The position numbers were made by a program, and so were the translations under genes. Shown here one piece after another: positions 17,546 through 27,173 of a stretch of 64,000 nt of DNA (its first letter is position 1; the number at the start of each line of letters is the position of its first letter). The stretch comes from JANMES01 sp038329865 (lineage in GTDB: Bacteria > Planctomycetota > Phycisphaerae > Tepidisphaerales > Tepidisphaeraceae). Under the pieces are notes generated by a model. The model saw nothing but the letters and a program-made list of their open reading frames with translations, was not told the origin of the DNA and made no database searches. Where the stretch lies: positions 1 to 64,000 of the forward strand of contig JBBQNK010000023.1 in NCBI GenBank assembly GCA_038329865.1. Reading direction: 5' to 3'.

Positions 17546-18640
17546 TCAGTTGAACCCGGTGACTCTTCCAACCGAGCCGTCATAGAGCAGCAGTACACCC
17601 ATCCAGAGTTGCGCGGCGATCACCACGATGAGAAGCGCGGTGAAAATACTCAATACGAGCTTTCGCCGCGGTGCCCACTTCGCAAGGCCCGCCATAATCA
17701 GCGGCAGAAGCACCAAAGCGCCGGCGAACGACACATGCAGAACGCTGCGGGTGATTTTTGAGCCATGGTTGTCGTCGGGATTGATCATCACCTGCCGCCA
17801 AAGGGTGCGAGGATTGAACGTCTCGGATTCGCTGCCCATGAAATACCAACCGAGCAGCGCGGTGAGAATGAAGACGGCCGACGCGACGATCCAGAATCGC
17901 CCGGCGAGAACCGGCGTCGCCGGCGCTGGCGGGTGAAGCGACTGCACCAGCGCGTCGGCCACATTCACCTGCGGAACTACTGTCGGCTCGCTGGTGATCT
18001 TGCGGATCGACAGCCCGACGGCCGCCAACCCCACGGCAATCGCAAAGCCGGCGAAGATGACATGCAGCTCCAGCGGCGGAACGGCGGTGTTGATCTTGTT
18101 GACGATCGATCGCTCGGCCGCCTGCGAAGTGGGCGATGCGTCATGGCTCTCCACCGCCACGGAGAATCGATAGACCGCCTCGCCCGCGAACCACGCACCG
18201 GCCGACATCATCGCCGCGCTGGCAAGCAGCAACGCGAGCGCCAACAAGTAGAGCTTCTTCCGCAGCCGATCAGACATCGCCAGGTAAGCGACGATCGTCG
18301 CGACGATCACTCCGGTGGCGGCGGACATCATCCACGTGTGCCAGAGCAGTTCGTGCCACTGGTCGCTCGTGAGCGAACTGGCGGCGACGGTCAGTGCCCA
18401 GGTATCGCCGTTGGGTGGGCCGCTCTTGAACGCCACATCGTGCAGCGCATAAACGCCGCTGAGCGCCGTGGGAATCATCGAAAGCCCGCCGAGCAGAAGA
18501 AGCCACCGCCCGACCGCGCGGGCCGGGTGCTTCCGCCACATCACGCCCGCCAGTTCCATCAGCAGCCCCGCCAGAAAAAGGCCGAGCGGATAATGAATAA
18601 GGATCACGTGCAGATTGGGAATAATGAGTTGGCGGTTCAA
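17546..18640 (-). CDS. Polytopic membrane protein, DUF2231-like repeats
   Basis: The 364-residue protein has about eight membrane segments and seems to contain two related halves. The first helix (NLHVILIHYPLGLFLAG) carries two His and resembles DUF2231 (LHPxxVHFPI). Further His lie in HELLWHTW and ELHVIFAG, all at membrane edges, which would suit heme or metal binding (inference). A soluble segment with VPQVNVADALVQSL lies near residue 230. It is convergent with the ABC/DUF3299 operon. No function can be assigned. Confidence 0.6.
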   Translation of the reverse strand: MNRQLIIPNLHVILIHYPLGLFLAGLLMELAGVMWRKHPARAVGRWLLLLGGLSMIPTALSGVYALHDVAFKSGPPNGDTWALTVAASSLTSDQWHELLWHTWMMSAATGVIVATIVAYLAMSDRLRKKLYLLALALLLASAAMMSAGAWFAGEAVYRFSVAVESHDASPTSQAAERSIVNKINTAVPPLELHVIFAGFAIAVGLAAVGLSIRKITSEPTVVPQVNVADALVQSLHPPAPATPVLAGRFWIVASAVFILTALLGWYFMGSESETFNPRTLWRQVMINPDDNHGSKITRSVLHVSFAGALVLLPLIMAGLAKWAPRRKLVLSIFTALLIVVIAAQLWMGVLLLYDGSVGRVTGFN

Positions 18641-18795
18641 GCAGTCTCCGGATAAACGATAAAAATCGTGCAGCTTATCATAGGTGAGTTAAAGTATGAA
18701 GAATCTCTTCGAGCATTAATAAAACCCGGTTGATGAGACGGTCGAACCGTGGGCACAATGTGTCCCCGCGCGAACATGGCAGTGGAATTGCTCAT

Positions 18796-20247
18796 ATGAA
18801 ACGACTGATCTTCAGCCTCTGCGTCTTCTGCATCGCGGCCTGTGCGCCCGCGAAAATGCCGTCGGCCGGGAACGTTCTTCCGGTGGTTGTCGTTACCGTC
18901 AATCCCGCTCCGAACCAGACTTTCGCCGGCTTCGGCACCAGCCTGACGAATACCGATGATGACTTCCAAAAACTTACGCCGGCCGTGCGCGAGTCGATCT
19001 CGAACATGGTCTGGCACGATCTGAATTTCAAAATCCTTCGGCTCTGGTTCAACCCAACGGTGTACCTCGCAAACCCGAACAAGCCGGACCTCTCGGAGTT
19101 CAGGCGGAAGTATGTGGAATCCGGAATAATCAGTCTGGCGATGAAGCAAGGTTGCACCACACTGCTGCTCGCGCCGAACGACGTGCCGCCGCAGTTCGGG
19201 CGACCGAAGTCGAAGTTGCACCCGGATTACGCCGAATTCACCGATGCGGGCGTTACGGCGTACGCGCAGGTCATCGCACAGGCCATCCGCCAGATCCGCG
19301 ACGAGACCGGCATTCAAATCAACGCCACCGGCGTGCTGAATGAGCCGAACGATCGCCCGGTGCGATTCACCGAAGCGCAATGGCCAGTCATCGTAAAAGC
19401 GCTGCGGGCGCAACTCGACTCGCGCGGATTGACGAACGTTTCGATCATCGGCCCGGAAGCTTCCAGCTGCGACGACACGGCGTTCCAGATGGTCGATGCG
19501 ATCAAGAAAGATCCGGAGGCGTGGGCGGCGCTCAAGGGAATTTCAACACACACCTACAACATGGGCGCGACCGATACTGTGGTCCGGCGGATTGCCGGAT
19601 CGAACAAGTCGTACTGGCAAACGGAATCGAGCACGCCCGGGCCGGAAAATCTCGGCGACACCGTGAAGGCGGCCTCCTCGGCGGCGCGGATCCTCAGCGA
19701 CTTAAATCATGGCGTGACGCACTGGATCTGGTTCATCGGCTACGAGCAGCAGGACGCGGCAGATAACGGGACGCGCCTGATCAGGTTCGACGCATCCAAA
19801 GCCACCGGCGTGCCGGCCAAGTTGTACAAATATTTCTACATCCAGCAGCTGAGCAGCGCGTTTCCGCCGGGCTCGGTGGCGCATCAGTGCACCAGTTCAA
19901 CCGAAGGCTCGATGACGTGGACGTACGGCACGAAGCCCAACGTGCTCTGTGCTGCCGCGCAACGGGCCGACGGGTCATGGGCGATCGGGCTGATCAATTA
20001 CACGTCCAAGCAGTTCGCGGATCCGCACCTTTCAAGCTGGGAGCGCAGTCAGTCCGGCCAGAACGCCAAGACCCTCACCGTGACCGTCAAGATTCCCGCC
20101 CTGGCTAACGCGGGCAGCACGACCTTCTACGTCCACAGCAGCGACGAATCGAAACCCAACGTCGATGCCGGCCGCGTAGTGGCCAAAAATGGCGTGCTGA
20201 CCGTTACCCTCACTCCGCTCCAGATGCTCACCCTCAGCACCAAGTAG
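18796..20247 (+). CDS. GH30-like glycoside hydrolase, putative lipoprotein
   Basis: The 483-residue protein begins with a lipoprotein signal (VFCIAAC, Cys16). QTFAGFGTSLT near residue 41 and LRLWFNPTVY fit the clan GH-A TIM barrel of GH30. GVLNEPND places the acid/base Glu at about 183 and YWQTESS the nucleophile at about 277. The last 130 residues form the beta-sandwich usual in GH30. GH30 enzymes act on beta-glucosides, beta-xylans or glucuronoxylan; the specificity cannot be read here. It would act outside the inner membrane, anchored by lipid. The ATG at 18796 is chosen for the signal. Confidence 0.78.
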   Translation: MKRLIFSLCVFCIAACAPAKMPSAGNVLPVVVVTVNPAPNQTFAGFGTSLTNTDDDFQKLTPAVRESISNMVWHDLNFKILRLWFNPTVYLANPNKPDLSEFRRKYVESGIISLAMKQGCTTLLLAPNDVPPQFGRPKSKLHPDYAEFTDAGVTAYAQVIAQAIRQIRDETGIQINATGVLNEPNDRPVRFTEAQWPVIVKALRAQLDSRGLTNVSIIGPEASSCDDTAFQMVDAIKKDPEAWAALKGISTHTYNMGATDTVVRRIAGSNKSYWQTESSTPGPENLGDTVKAASSAARILSDLNHGVTHWIWFIGYEQQDAADNGTRLIRFDASKATGVPAKLYKYFYIQQLSSAFPPGSVAHQCTSSTEGSMTWTYGTKPNVLCAAAQRADGSWAIGLINYTSKQFADPHLSSWERSQSGQNAKTLTVTVKIPALANAGSTTFYVHSSDESKPNVDAGRVVAKNGVLTVTLTPLQMLTLSTK

Positions 20248-20348
20248 CCGATTTGTTCCCATTCCGGCCCTGCTGCTGATATAACTCATGCGTCGCGGCA
20301 AACCGTGAATACACGGTCGCGGCGCATCGGTCGGAACTGAGGACTCGG

Positions 20349-21677
20349 ATGAGCATTCGTCTTTCGCTACTCACCTGCGCGACTGCATTGTCGCTGATCG
20401 GCTCAGTGGCTGCTTGGAGTTTGGCCGATTCCGTCGCCGGTGTCACCGAGGCCGTTCCAAAGAAGGCATCGCCCGCGACACAGCCGGCGACTATGCCCAA
20501 GACTACGCCGACGACAATGCCGAAGAGTGGGCCGAAGAGTGGACCGATGACTGAACCGACGACGAGTCCCACCACCAATCGATCCGCCAACGCGCTGGAA
20601 GACGCTGCATCGCCGACGCTCATCACGCTCAAGATGGACAACGCAAAAGTCGAAGACGTGATGAAGGCGATTTCCAAAGCATCCGGCTACAAGCTGGGGA
20701 TTTTCAACCAGGCCATGTGGCGAAACGGCGGAGCGGCGTTGACCGTTTCCGTCGATTACGACAAACAACCATTCTGGAATGTCATCGCCGATTTCTGCCA
20801 GAAGGCGCAGATTTCTCCCTACTTCGGCGGGGGTAACCGAGGGGACAAAATCCTCTTTCTGCCCGCCGGGCAGGTGGGCGAATCGATGCTCAATTGTCCT
20901 TCGTCCAACGTCGGCGCGGCCGTGCTATTGGCGACGCAAATTTCGCGGCAAAACACCGTCACCTTCGGCGAGAAGGCTTCTGTTCAGAATAATTTTGAAA
21001 TGCAGTTGATGATGCTGACCGAGCCGAAGATGCGCCTCGTCGCTTACGAGCAGCAGCCGATTCTGGAAGTGGCAGTCGATGACAAGGGCAACTCGCTGAT
21101 AGTAAAAGGCACGCGCAATTCCTCGCGGTCGGAGATCAGCAACCGGCAGACCCAGGTAACCTTCGGCCTCGCGCTCCACTACCCCGACGCCAACCCCGGC
21201 ACGAAAATTACCCGCCTGGCGGGCAAGATTAAGCTCATGATCGGCACGAAGGCCGATTCTCTGGAGTTCACCGATTTTTCAAACGCGAAAGAACAGGTCA
21301 AGCAATCTGCCGGCGGCCGGCGAATGACGCTCGAAAGCGTCAAGCCGATGGACCGCGCCAACGGTGGCAATAATCGGATGTACATCGTCAAAGTCGTCAT
21401 CTATCGCGACAAGCTCAATCAACAGCAATTCAACGAACAAATCAATTCCCTCGACCTTCGCGTGACGGACTCGCGCGACAGGGAGTTGCAGTTCCAGGGC
21501 AATCGAGAAACGAACAACAACGGCACGGAAGCACACATCGGCCTGATGTACCGCCGGTTCGGTCCTAATGAAGGAGTCGAGGAAGTCGGCGAGCCTGTTA
21601 AGGTCGCCTGGGAGATTCTCTCCGACGGCAAGGAGATTACTTTGCCGTTTGAGTTCAAAGATTTGCCGATGCCGTGA
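20349..21677 (+). CDS. Secreted protein with STN-like N-terminus, unknown
   Basis: The 442-residue protein has a signal peptide (to about residue 26) and a Thr/Pro/Lys/Met-rich linker (40-80, TQPATMPKTT and MPKSGPKSGP). A region at about 90-160 (LITLKMDNAKVEDVMKAISK and VTVSVDYDKQPFW, allowing for small gaps) resembles the short STN/secretin N-terminal beta-alpha-beta fold. The rest is predicted beta-rich and unrecognised. A GAGGA Shine-Dalgarno lies seven bases before the ATG. It sits alone between the glycosidase gene and the polysaccharide cluster. A role in the envelope is inferred only from the signal and fold. Confidence 0.6.
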   Translation: MSIRLSLLTCATALSLIGSVAAWSLADSVAGVTEAVPKKASPATQPATMPKTTPTTMPKSGPKSGPMTEPTTSPTTNRSANALEDAASPTLITLKMDNAKVEDVMKAISKASGYKLGIFNQAMWRNGGAALTVSVDYDKQPFWNVIADFCQKAQISPYFGGGNRGDKILFLPAGQVGESMLNCPSSNVGAAVLLATQISRQNTVTFGEKASVQNNFEMQLMMLTEPKMRLVAYEQQPILEVAVDDKGNSLIVKGTRNSSRSEISNRQTQVTFGLALHYPDANPGTKITRLAGKIKLMIGTKADSLEFTDFSNAKEQVKQSAGGRRMTLESVKPMDRANGGNNRMYIVKVVIYRDKLNQQQFNEQINSLDLRVTDSRDRELQFQGNRETNNNGTEAHIGLMYRRFGPNEGVEEVGEPVKVAWEILSDGKEITLPFEFKDLPMP

Positions 21678-21735
21678 AGTGGAGACGCAAACGAAAGCCG
21701 CAGAGCGAGGGGATTTGTTTTACCGGCAGGGAAAC

Positions 21736-23001
21736 CTACTTGGATTTGGCGGATTTGCGTTGCAGTACGTCGTCGTAAAGGCGCTCGACTTTTCTGGCGG
21801 TGCTCTGGATCGTGAAGTGGTCTCGGACGCGATCGCGCCCGAGAGCGCCCATGCGGGCGGCGAGTTCTGGTTCACGCAATAGCCGGCAAATCGCGGCGGC
21901 CATTGCGTCGGCGTCGCCCATGGGGACGAGAATTCCTGTCTCTCCATTGAGCACGATCTCCGGCACGCCCCCTCCGTTGGTCGCTATGACCGGCTTGCCG
22001 GCGGCCATCCCTTCTATCACCACCTGACCGAACGGCTCGCCCACCACCGACGCATGCACCAGGATAGTCAACTCTGAGATCAGCTCCGGTACGTCCTGGC
22101 GAAAGCCGGTGTATTCCACAACCGATTCCAGGTTCAGGGTACGCGTCATGTCTCGGATGAACTTTTCGTAGTCGGCCTCGTTGAATAGCGCCGCGCCGAT
22201 AATCTGAAAGCGAGTCTGCGGGAAGTTCTGCAGCACCTGCGCCGCGGCGCGGAGAAAAATGTGCTGACCCTTCCACGGGCTGATCCGCCCGACGAGACCG
22301 ACCAGTGGCACGTCGGACTGCTTTCCGGCGTCCGATTCGTTCCGCTCGAGTGTGCCGTCATGAACGACGCTGAGCCGGGCACTGATATCCACGCCCGAGT
22401 GAATCGCCGCCGAGTGCTCGAGTTTCCCTTTCGAGAGCGTGGTGAGCGTCGCGCCGGAGTTGGCGATGACGCAATCCGGCAGCCAGCGCGCCAGCCGGCG
22501 AAAGATTCGGACGATCGACGGCGGAAGGTAATCGTTATCGATGCGATCACGCACGTGCCAGATCAGCGGCGTCCGGGCAAGTTTCGCCGCGACGCCACCG
22601 ATGATGTCCGCCTTAAGTGAATTGGTGTGAACCAGCCCGATGTTCGCCGCGAGGATGAACCGCGACATGCGCCACGTGAACTTCATGGTCGAGAACACGT
22701 CCCGCACCCGGAAAATTGTCTTGCCACCCAGCGAATCCTTACGGGTATTGATCACCTGTGGATTCAGCGGCAGCAGATGCACCTCGGCCCCGGCGGCGAT
22801 GAGTTTTTCGCGGAGCGGGCCGTCCGAAAGCAAAGCCACCACGGGCATGTACCGCTTTTGATCGAGATGTCGCACGAGGTTCAGCAGTGCGATCTCACCT
22901 CCGCCCATTGCCGCGGTGTGATCAACGAAGAGTATACGCACCGCGGCCCCGCCCTGGCGGGCGCTGGCGACGGGCGGAGTATCAATGGTCTCCGTGCTCA
23001 A
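21736..23001 (-). CDS. Family 4 glycosyltransferase
   Basis: The 421-residue GT-B protein has an N-terminal ILFVDHTAAMGGGEIAL glycine-rich loop and the C-terminal retaining-GT motif EPFGQVVIEGMAAGKPVIAT. GT4 enzymes transfer a sugar from a nucleotide donor to a lipid-linked acceptor at the cytoplasmic face. The start is a TTG at 23001 whose bases overlap the stop of the upstream GT2; a GTG about 21 codons later (VRILFVDH) is an equally possible start. It is the last gene of the polysaccharide cluster. Confidence 0.88.
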   Translation of the reverse strand: MSTETIDTPPVASARQGGAAVRILFVDHTAAMGGGEIALLNLVRHLDQKRYMPVVALLSDGPLREKLIAAGAEVHLLPLNPQVINTRKDSLGGKTIFRVRDVFSTMKFTWRMSRFILAANIGLVHTNSLKADIIGGVAAKLARTPLIWHVRDRIDNDYLPPSIVRIFRRLARWLPDCVIANSGATLTTLSKGKLEHSAAIHSGVDISARLSVVHDGTLERNESDAGKQSDVPLVGLVGRISPWKGQHIFLRAAAQVLQNFPQTRFQIIGAALFNEADYEKFIRDMTRTLNLESVVEYTGFRQDVPELISELTILVHASVVGEPFGQVVIEGMAAGKPVIATNGGGVPEIVLNGETGILVPMGDADAMAAAICRLLREPELAARMGALGRDRVRDHFTIQSTARKVERLYDDVLQRKSAKSK

Positions 23002-24005
23002 AATTGGCTCGTTCCAATACTTTGATTTCCGACCGGCCTTGACGATGTGCGGCTCGGCCTTGCCTTCTTCCCGGCTCGCCAGCCGGCGAGTCTGAATCGC
23101 CAGGTCGTGAGCAAAATTTTCACTTCACGGAGCGGCTGCCCGTATTTTCGCATTCCGTAAAGGCACGCCGCAATGCCCGGGGAAGATGTCGTCCCGATCA
23201 GCACCATATACGCAAACCGCGGGAGGCGAAGTCGCCACGGGCTGAATTTGGAAAGAACGAATGCCTCATTGAACGCGCCATTATAGACCTTGATGGTCAG
23301 GTTACCTTCGCGCCCGGGCTTGTACACTTCATTGCTTGAATGGTGATCGACGATATTCGAAAAATCAAACCAGACGTCATAACCGTTGGCCTGCACCTGC
23401 AGGCAGGCGTCGGCTTCGAACTTCTGCCAGTACGCCTTGAGCCCGATTTCGAAACGGTCAAACGCACTTCGCCGCAGTGACATGTTGTAACCGACCAAAT
23501 GATTCACGCGCCGCGGGCTACGGCTTTTCCATTCGTCGGGATGGTCGTACATGTTCCCCACCTGGCTGCCGTACCAATAGATCAGCCCAACGGGTTCGAC
23601 ACTTCGTCGCGGCCCGGGAACCCCATTGTAGAAATTGTAGGCCGGGCCGCCTACGGCGCCGCAGCGGGCATCCTTCTCGTAAAACGCCAGATGTCGGGCG
23701 ACCCAATCAGGCGGCGCCACCGCATCGTCATCGATCAGGAGAATCACCTGGCCGGTGGAAGCGTCGAGCGCCGTATTTTCAGCCGGCACGACTCCGGCCG
23801 CTTCACAATGCAGAACTTGCAGTGGATACCCCACTTCCGCCCGGCACGATTCGACCAAGTCGCGCGTCGCGGTGTCATCCGCCTGCCAGACCACAATCAC
23901 TTCGCCGGCAGGGCGCGTCTGACTGTTCAGGCTCATCAGACAATTGCGAAGTTTCTGCCCTCGCTTGAAGCTGGGAATCAGAACGCTTGAGGTGAGCGAC
24001 GTCAT
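22998..24005 (-). CDS. Family 2 glycosyltransferase
   Basis: The 335-residue GT-A protein starts SSVLIPSFKRGQKLRNCL, has the acidic motif LLIDDDAV (nucleotide-metal binding) near residue 95 and YNMSLRRSAFD plus FEADACLQ later, which is the normal order of GT2 motifs. It probably adds one sugar to the repeat unit, from the cytoplasmic side. The C-terminal part has a hydrophobic stretch (YMVLIGTTSSPGIAACLYG). It ends overlapping the next GT4. Confidence 0.88.
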   Translation of the reverse strand: MTSLTSSVLIPSFKRGQKLRNCLMSLNSQTRPAGEVIVVWQADDTATRDLVESCRAEVGYPLQVLHCEAAGVVPAENTALDASTGQVILLIDDDAVAPPDWVARHLAFYEKDARCGAVGGPAYNFYNGVPGPRRSVEPVGLIYWYGSQVGNMYDHPDEWKSRSPRRVNHLVGYNMSLRRSAFDRFEIGLKAYWQKFEADACLQVQANGYDVWFDFSNIVDHHSSNEVYKPGREGNLTIKVYNGAFNEAFVLSKFSPWRLRLPRFAYMVLIGTTSSPGIAACLYGMRKYGQPLREVKILLTTWRFRLAGWRAGKKARPSRTSSRPVGNQSIGTSQF

Positions 24006-24054
24006 CGGCGGTTACGATTTCCGGTTAGCGGCATTCGAGCCGCTGAATTATCCG

Positions 24055-25107
24055 TTATTTCGAGCGAGTGATCCATGCCTGGTGAATTTCGCTGAAAATG
24101 TCCTTGAGGCTCTTGGTGAGCGACCAGTTCGGATAGTGCGATTTGATCTTGCTCAAATCGCTGATGTAGCAGATGTGATCGCCTTCGCGATTCTTGTCCA
24201 CGTAGTCGTAAGTCATCTTTTTGCCCGAAACATCCTCGGCCAGATTAAACGCTTCGAGGATCGAGCAGCTGTTATCACGCCCGCCGCCGAGGTTGTAGAC
24301 CTCGCCGACGCGCGGGGCTTCGATGAACGCGTGAATGAATACGGCCACGTCGCGCGAGTGAATGTTGTCGCGCACCTGCTTGCCCTTGTAGCCGTAGACG
24401 CTGTACTTGCGGCCTTCAAGATTGCATTTGATGAGAAAGCTCAGGAAGCCGTGCAGCTCCACGCCGCTGTGGTTCGGGCCCGTGAGGCAGCCGCCGCGCA
24501 GGCACGCGGTGCGGATGTTGAAGTACCGCCCGTACTCCTGCACCATCACGTCGGCAGCGACCTTGCTGGCGCCGAAGAGCGAGTGCTTGGATTGATCGAT
24601 GCGGCAATGCTCGGTGATCCCGCCGAAGTCCTTCTTGTCGGCGTATTCCCAGCGGGTTTCGAGTTCTTTCAACGGCAGCTCGTTCGGAGCGTCGCCGTAG
24701 ACTTTATTCGTGGACATGTGAACGAAGATCGCCTCTGGCGCGCCGCGGCGGGTGGCTTCGAGGAGATTCATCGTGCCGACGGCGTTGGTGTCGAAATCTT
24801 CGAACGGCATCTTCGCCGCCAGGTCGTGCGACGGCTGGGCGGCGGTGTGGACGATGGCCGTCGGCTTCAACTCGGCGATCAGCGCCAGCACGCTGTCACG
24901 GTTGCGGATATCCAGCTCACGGTGTTCAAAGTTCGGTAAAGCGGTCTGCAGGCGCTTCTGGTTCCAGCGCGTGTCCCCCTGCGGTCCGAAAAACGCGGCG
25001 CGGCCGTTGTTGTCGCAGCCGTAGACCTTCCACCCGTCGTGGGCGAAGTAGGTGCAGACTTCAGAGCCAATAAGGCCCGACGATCCTGTAACCAGGAGCT
25101 TTCGCAT
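24055..25107 (-). CDS. NAD-dependent sugar epimerase, CDP-paratose epimerase-like
   Basis: The 350-residue extended SDR has GSSGLIGSE as the nucleotide-binding loop, STNKVYGD, and GGGRDNSCSILEAFNLAED, features of the CDP-paratose/tyvelose 2-epimerase group. The YxxxK pair reads FGASK, so the catalytic Tyr is Phe; the Lys is kept. RGGCLTGPNHSG follows. The protein probably makes a nucleotide sugar for the cluster, but the Phe raises the question of mechanism. It is preceded by an FkbM methyltransferase gene 21 bp upstream. Confidence 0.82.
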   Translation of the reverse strand: MRKLLVTGSSGLIGSEVCTYFAHDGWKVYGCDNNGRAAFFGPQGDTRWNQKRLQTALPNFEHRELDIRNRDSVLALIAELKPTAIVHTAAQPSHDLAAKMPFEDFDTNAVGTMNLLEATRRGAPEAIFVHMSTNKVYGDAPNELPLKELETRWEYADKKDFGGITEHCRIDQSKHSLFGASKVAADVMVQEYGRYFNIRTACLRGGCLTGPNHSGVELHGFLSFLIKCNLEGRKYSVYGYKGKQVRDNIHSRDVAVFIHAFIEAPRVGEVYNLGGGRDNSCSILEAFNLAEDVSGKKMTYDYVDKNREGDHICYISDLSKIKSHYPNWSLTKSLKDIFSEIHQAWITRSK

Positions 25108-25128
25108 AAGCAGATACTCGGCCGAGAC

Positions 25129-25854
25129 TTATTTCTGAGCGGGCGTCCAATCATTCCGTTTCATCACGAATGACGGGCCACACATGCCGCACAGGCTATA
25201 TCCGTTATCGACCATAAAAGAGATCAGGTTATCTTCTAAAAAATTCTGCAAATTCCGGTCGTGCCGCTCGAAAATCACCACCTTGGGGCGGTATTTTTTC
25301 CAATCGTTGGATCGGAGGATCTTTTCGTCCATTCCTTCAACATCAATGGTCAACAGATCGATATTATCTGATGTGAGGTATTGCTCGAGCACCTTGGCCA
25401 ACGTCTGAGTCCGCATGGTTTTTCGTTCGAGAACGGGTACGCCGTAGGTCCTTTCATGTTCCGCCGCCATGTCCGGGTCGATGGTATTGATTGCCGAGCC
25501 CTTGCCGAACAAGTAGAAGGTCACATCCTGGTCGGGCACGTCCGACATGCAGAGTTCAAGATTGGTATCGAGAGGCCGGATCAATTTAAACGCCTCCATA
25601 CTACCTGGCATGGCGTCGATATTAATGCCTCGCCATCCGGAACAATAAAAGTGATAAGTGTTGGAGTACGAAGTGGGGTGATGCGCGCCGATATCCACAA
25701 ACGTGCCATGCCGCTGCGTGCCGAACAGGCCGCGGACAATCATGTCCTCGCCGTATTGCGAGTGGGACAAGTGGAACGAAGGGAAATAATTGGCTCGCCA
25801 TCGTGCCCAGAGTTTAAGGCGAACCCACATGTGGATGCGTTGATAGAGTGTCAT
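25129..25854 (-). CDS. FkbM-family methyltransferase
   Basis: The 241-residue protein shows SQYGEDMIVRGLFG, then GTFVDIGAHHPTSYSNTYHF (the SAM-binding loop), and DLLTIDVEGMDEKIL, a common FkbM pattern. FkbM enzymes O-methylate sugars or polyketides using SAM. Here it likely methylates a sugar of the exported polysaccharide. It is a distant relative of the FkbM at 34708-35403 in the same cluster. Confidence 0.88.
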   Translation of the reverse strand: MTLYQRIHMWVRLKLWARWRANYFPSFHLSHSQYGEDMIVRGLFGTQRHGTFVDIGAHHPTSYSNTYHFYCSGWRGINIDAMPGSMEAFKLIRPLDTNLELCMSDVPDQDVTFYLFGKGSAINTIDPDMAAEHERTYGVPVLERKTMRTQTLAKVLEQYLTSDNIDLLTIDVEGMDEKILRSNDWKKYRPKVVIFERHDRNLQNFLEDNLISFMVDNGYSLCGMCGPSFVMKRNDWTPAQK

Positions 25855-26000
25855 GATTTCAGAATCCAGGATGGAATCAAATTGTCTCGGTCTTCATGCT
25901 GTTAGGCGCACCTAATGGAACCATACAAGCACGACTGCCACTAGGTAGACTGTGAGACTATAGCGATTTAACCGCGGCAGATGTGATTATCATCCGCCGG

Positions 26001-27158
26001 CTAAGGGGCGATGGCGACCATCAGTGATCGAGCGAATGCGGGGCGGGAAAACAGCCGCTCTGCCCGCTCGTGGGCGGCACGCTTCTTTGCGGGCAAGTTG
26101 TCGTCAAACAAACTCGTTACGGAATCATTGAAGGCGCCCTGGGAGTTCCACTGATAGAGTGAGCCGGCAGACCCGACAATTTCGTCAAACGGACTGAGGT
26201 TCGCCGCGACAACGGCCAGTCCCGCCGCCATCGCTTCGATCAGAACATAACCCCAGTCATCCAGGCGCGACCCGAATAGAAACAGATCCTGCTCCCGCAT
26301 CAACGCCTGAACGCGGTCGCGCGGCAATCGCCCGGTAAAGTTGCAGGGCAGTTTGTGAGAATCAGCCAACGCTTTCAGGGCGGGGGAGAACCTCCCCACC
26401 AGGGTCAGTCGATAGTTTCGGACAGGTGCCGCTCCCAGCGCTGCGAGCATCCAGCCGACGCGTTTTCGCGGGTCGTCCAAATCCGCGGCGGCGATCAGCA
26501 AGCGCGGTTCCGCGGTCGTCGGCTCGGCGGGCGTTTCGTCGATCGTCCGAACCTGTGTACCCGGATGAACGACTACACTGCGAACGCCGGATTTCTGCAA
26601 ATCAGCATGCATTCTCTGCGAAACGGCAAGTGTTCGATTGGCGCCGCGATACGCTCGCCAATCCTTAAAATACCAGCCGATCTGATCCATCGCGGCGCGT
26701 ATCCCACTGACACTAGGCCGCAAACCGCCGTACGTCCCAATTTTGCCGAGGTATCCGGCTATTCCAGTCGGATAGCCCCAACCCACGACGGCCTGCGGGA
26801 TTTTGACCGTCGGATCAAAAAACTCCGAACTATTGAGCAGGTAGACGCGAGGCGAACGTCCTTCGGCTGCGAGCCTGGTATCGAGTTGGCGAAGAAGCGT
26901 GCTTTCCCCCGGCACCACCCGATGGATTTCGTGTTTCAGCTTTTGCAGAAGACGCTTCGGCGAAACGTACCCGCTGCCGAACCGAAGTAACGGCACGGAG
27001 ATGCCTTGCGGCAATTGAGCGTCGTCAGAACAGACGAGCAGCACCTCTTGTCCGGCTTCCGCCAATGCATGGGCGGCCTCGTAGCACCATGTGGCCATGC
27101 CGTTGTCGTTCCAGACGTAGGCGATCGCAATCTGAGGAGGTGGTTGACTTAGGGCCAT
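26001..27158 (-). CDS. Family 4-type glycosyltransferase
   Basis: The 385-residue GT-B protein has a divergent N-terminal domain (AYVWNDNGMATWCYEAA) and a standard C-terminal donor site: RLLIAAADLDDPRKRVGWML and LDDWGYVLIEAMAAGLAVVA. In the EX7E motif the first Glu is Asp, while the second is kept. It starts 15 bp after the flippase stop, and 146 bp without features separate its end from the FkbM gene. Confidence 0.82.
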   Translation of the reverse strand: MALSQPPPQIAIAYVWNDNGMATWCYEAAHALAEAGQEVLLVCSDDAQLPQGISVPLLRFGSGYVSPKRLLQKLKHEIHRVVPGESTLLRQLDTRLAAEGRSPRVYLLNSSEFFDPTVKIPQAVVGWGYPTGIAGYLGKIGTYGGLRPSVSGIRAAMDQIGWYFKDWRAYRGANRTLAVSQRMHADLQKSGVRSVVVHPGTQVRTIDETPAEPTTAEPRLLIAAADLDDPRKRVGWMLAALGAAPVRNYRLTLVGRFSPALKALADSHKLPCNFTGRLPRDRVQALMREQDLFLFGSRLDDWGYVLIEAMAAGLAVVAANLSPFDEIVGSAGSLYQWNSQGAFNDSVTSLFDDNLPAKKRAAHERAERLFSRPAFARSLMVAIAP

Positions 27159-27173
27159 TTCACACCGCTCTCA

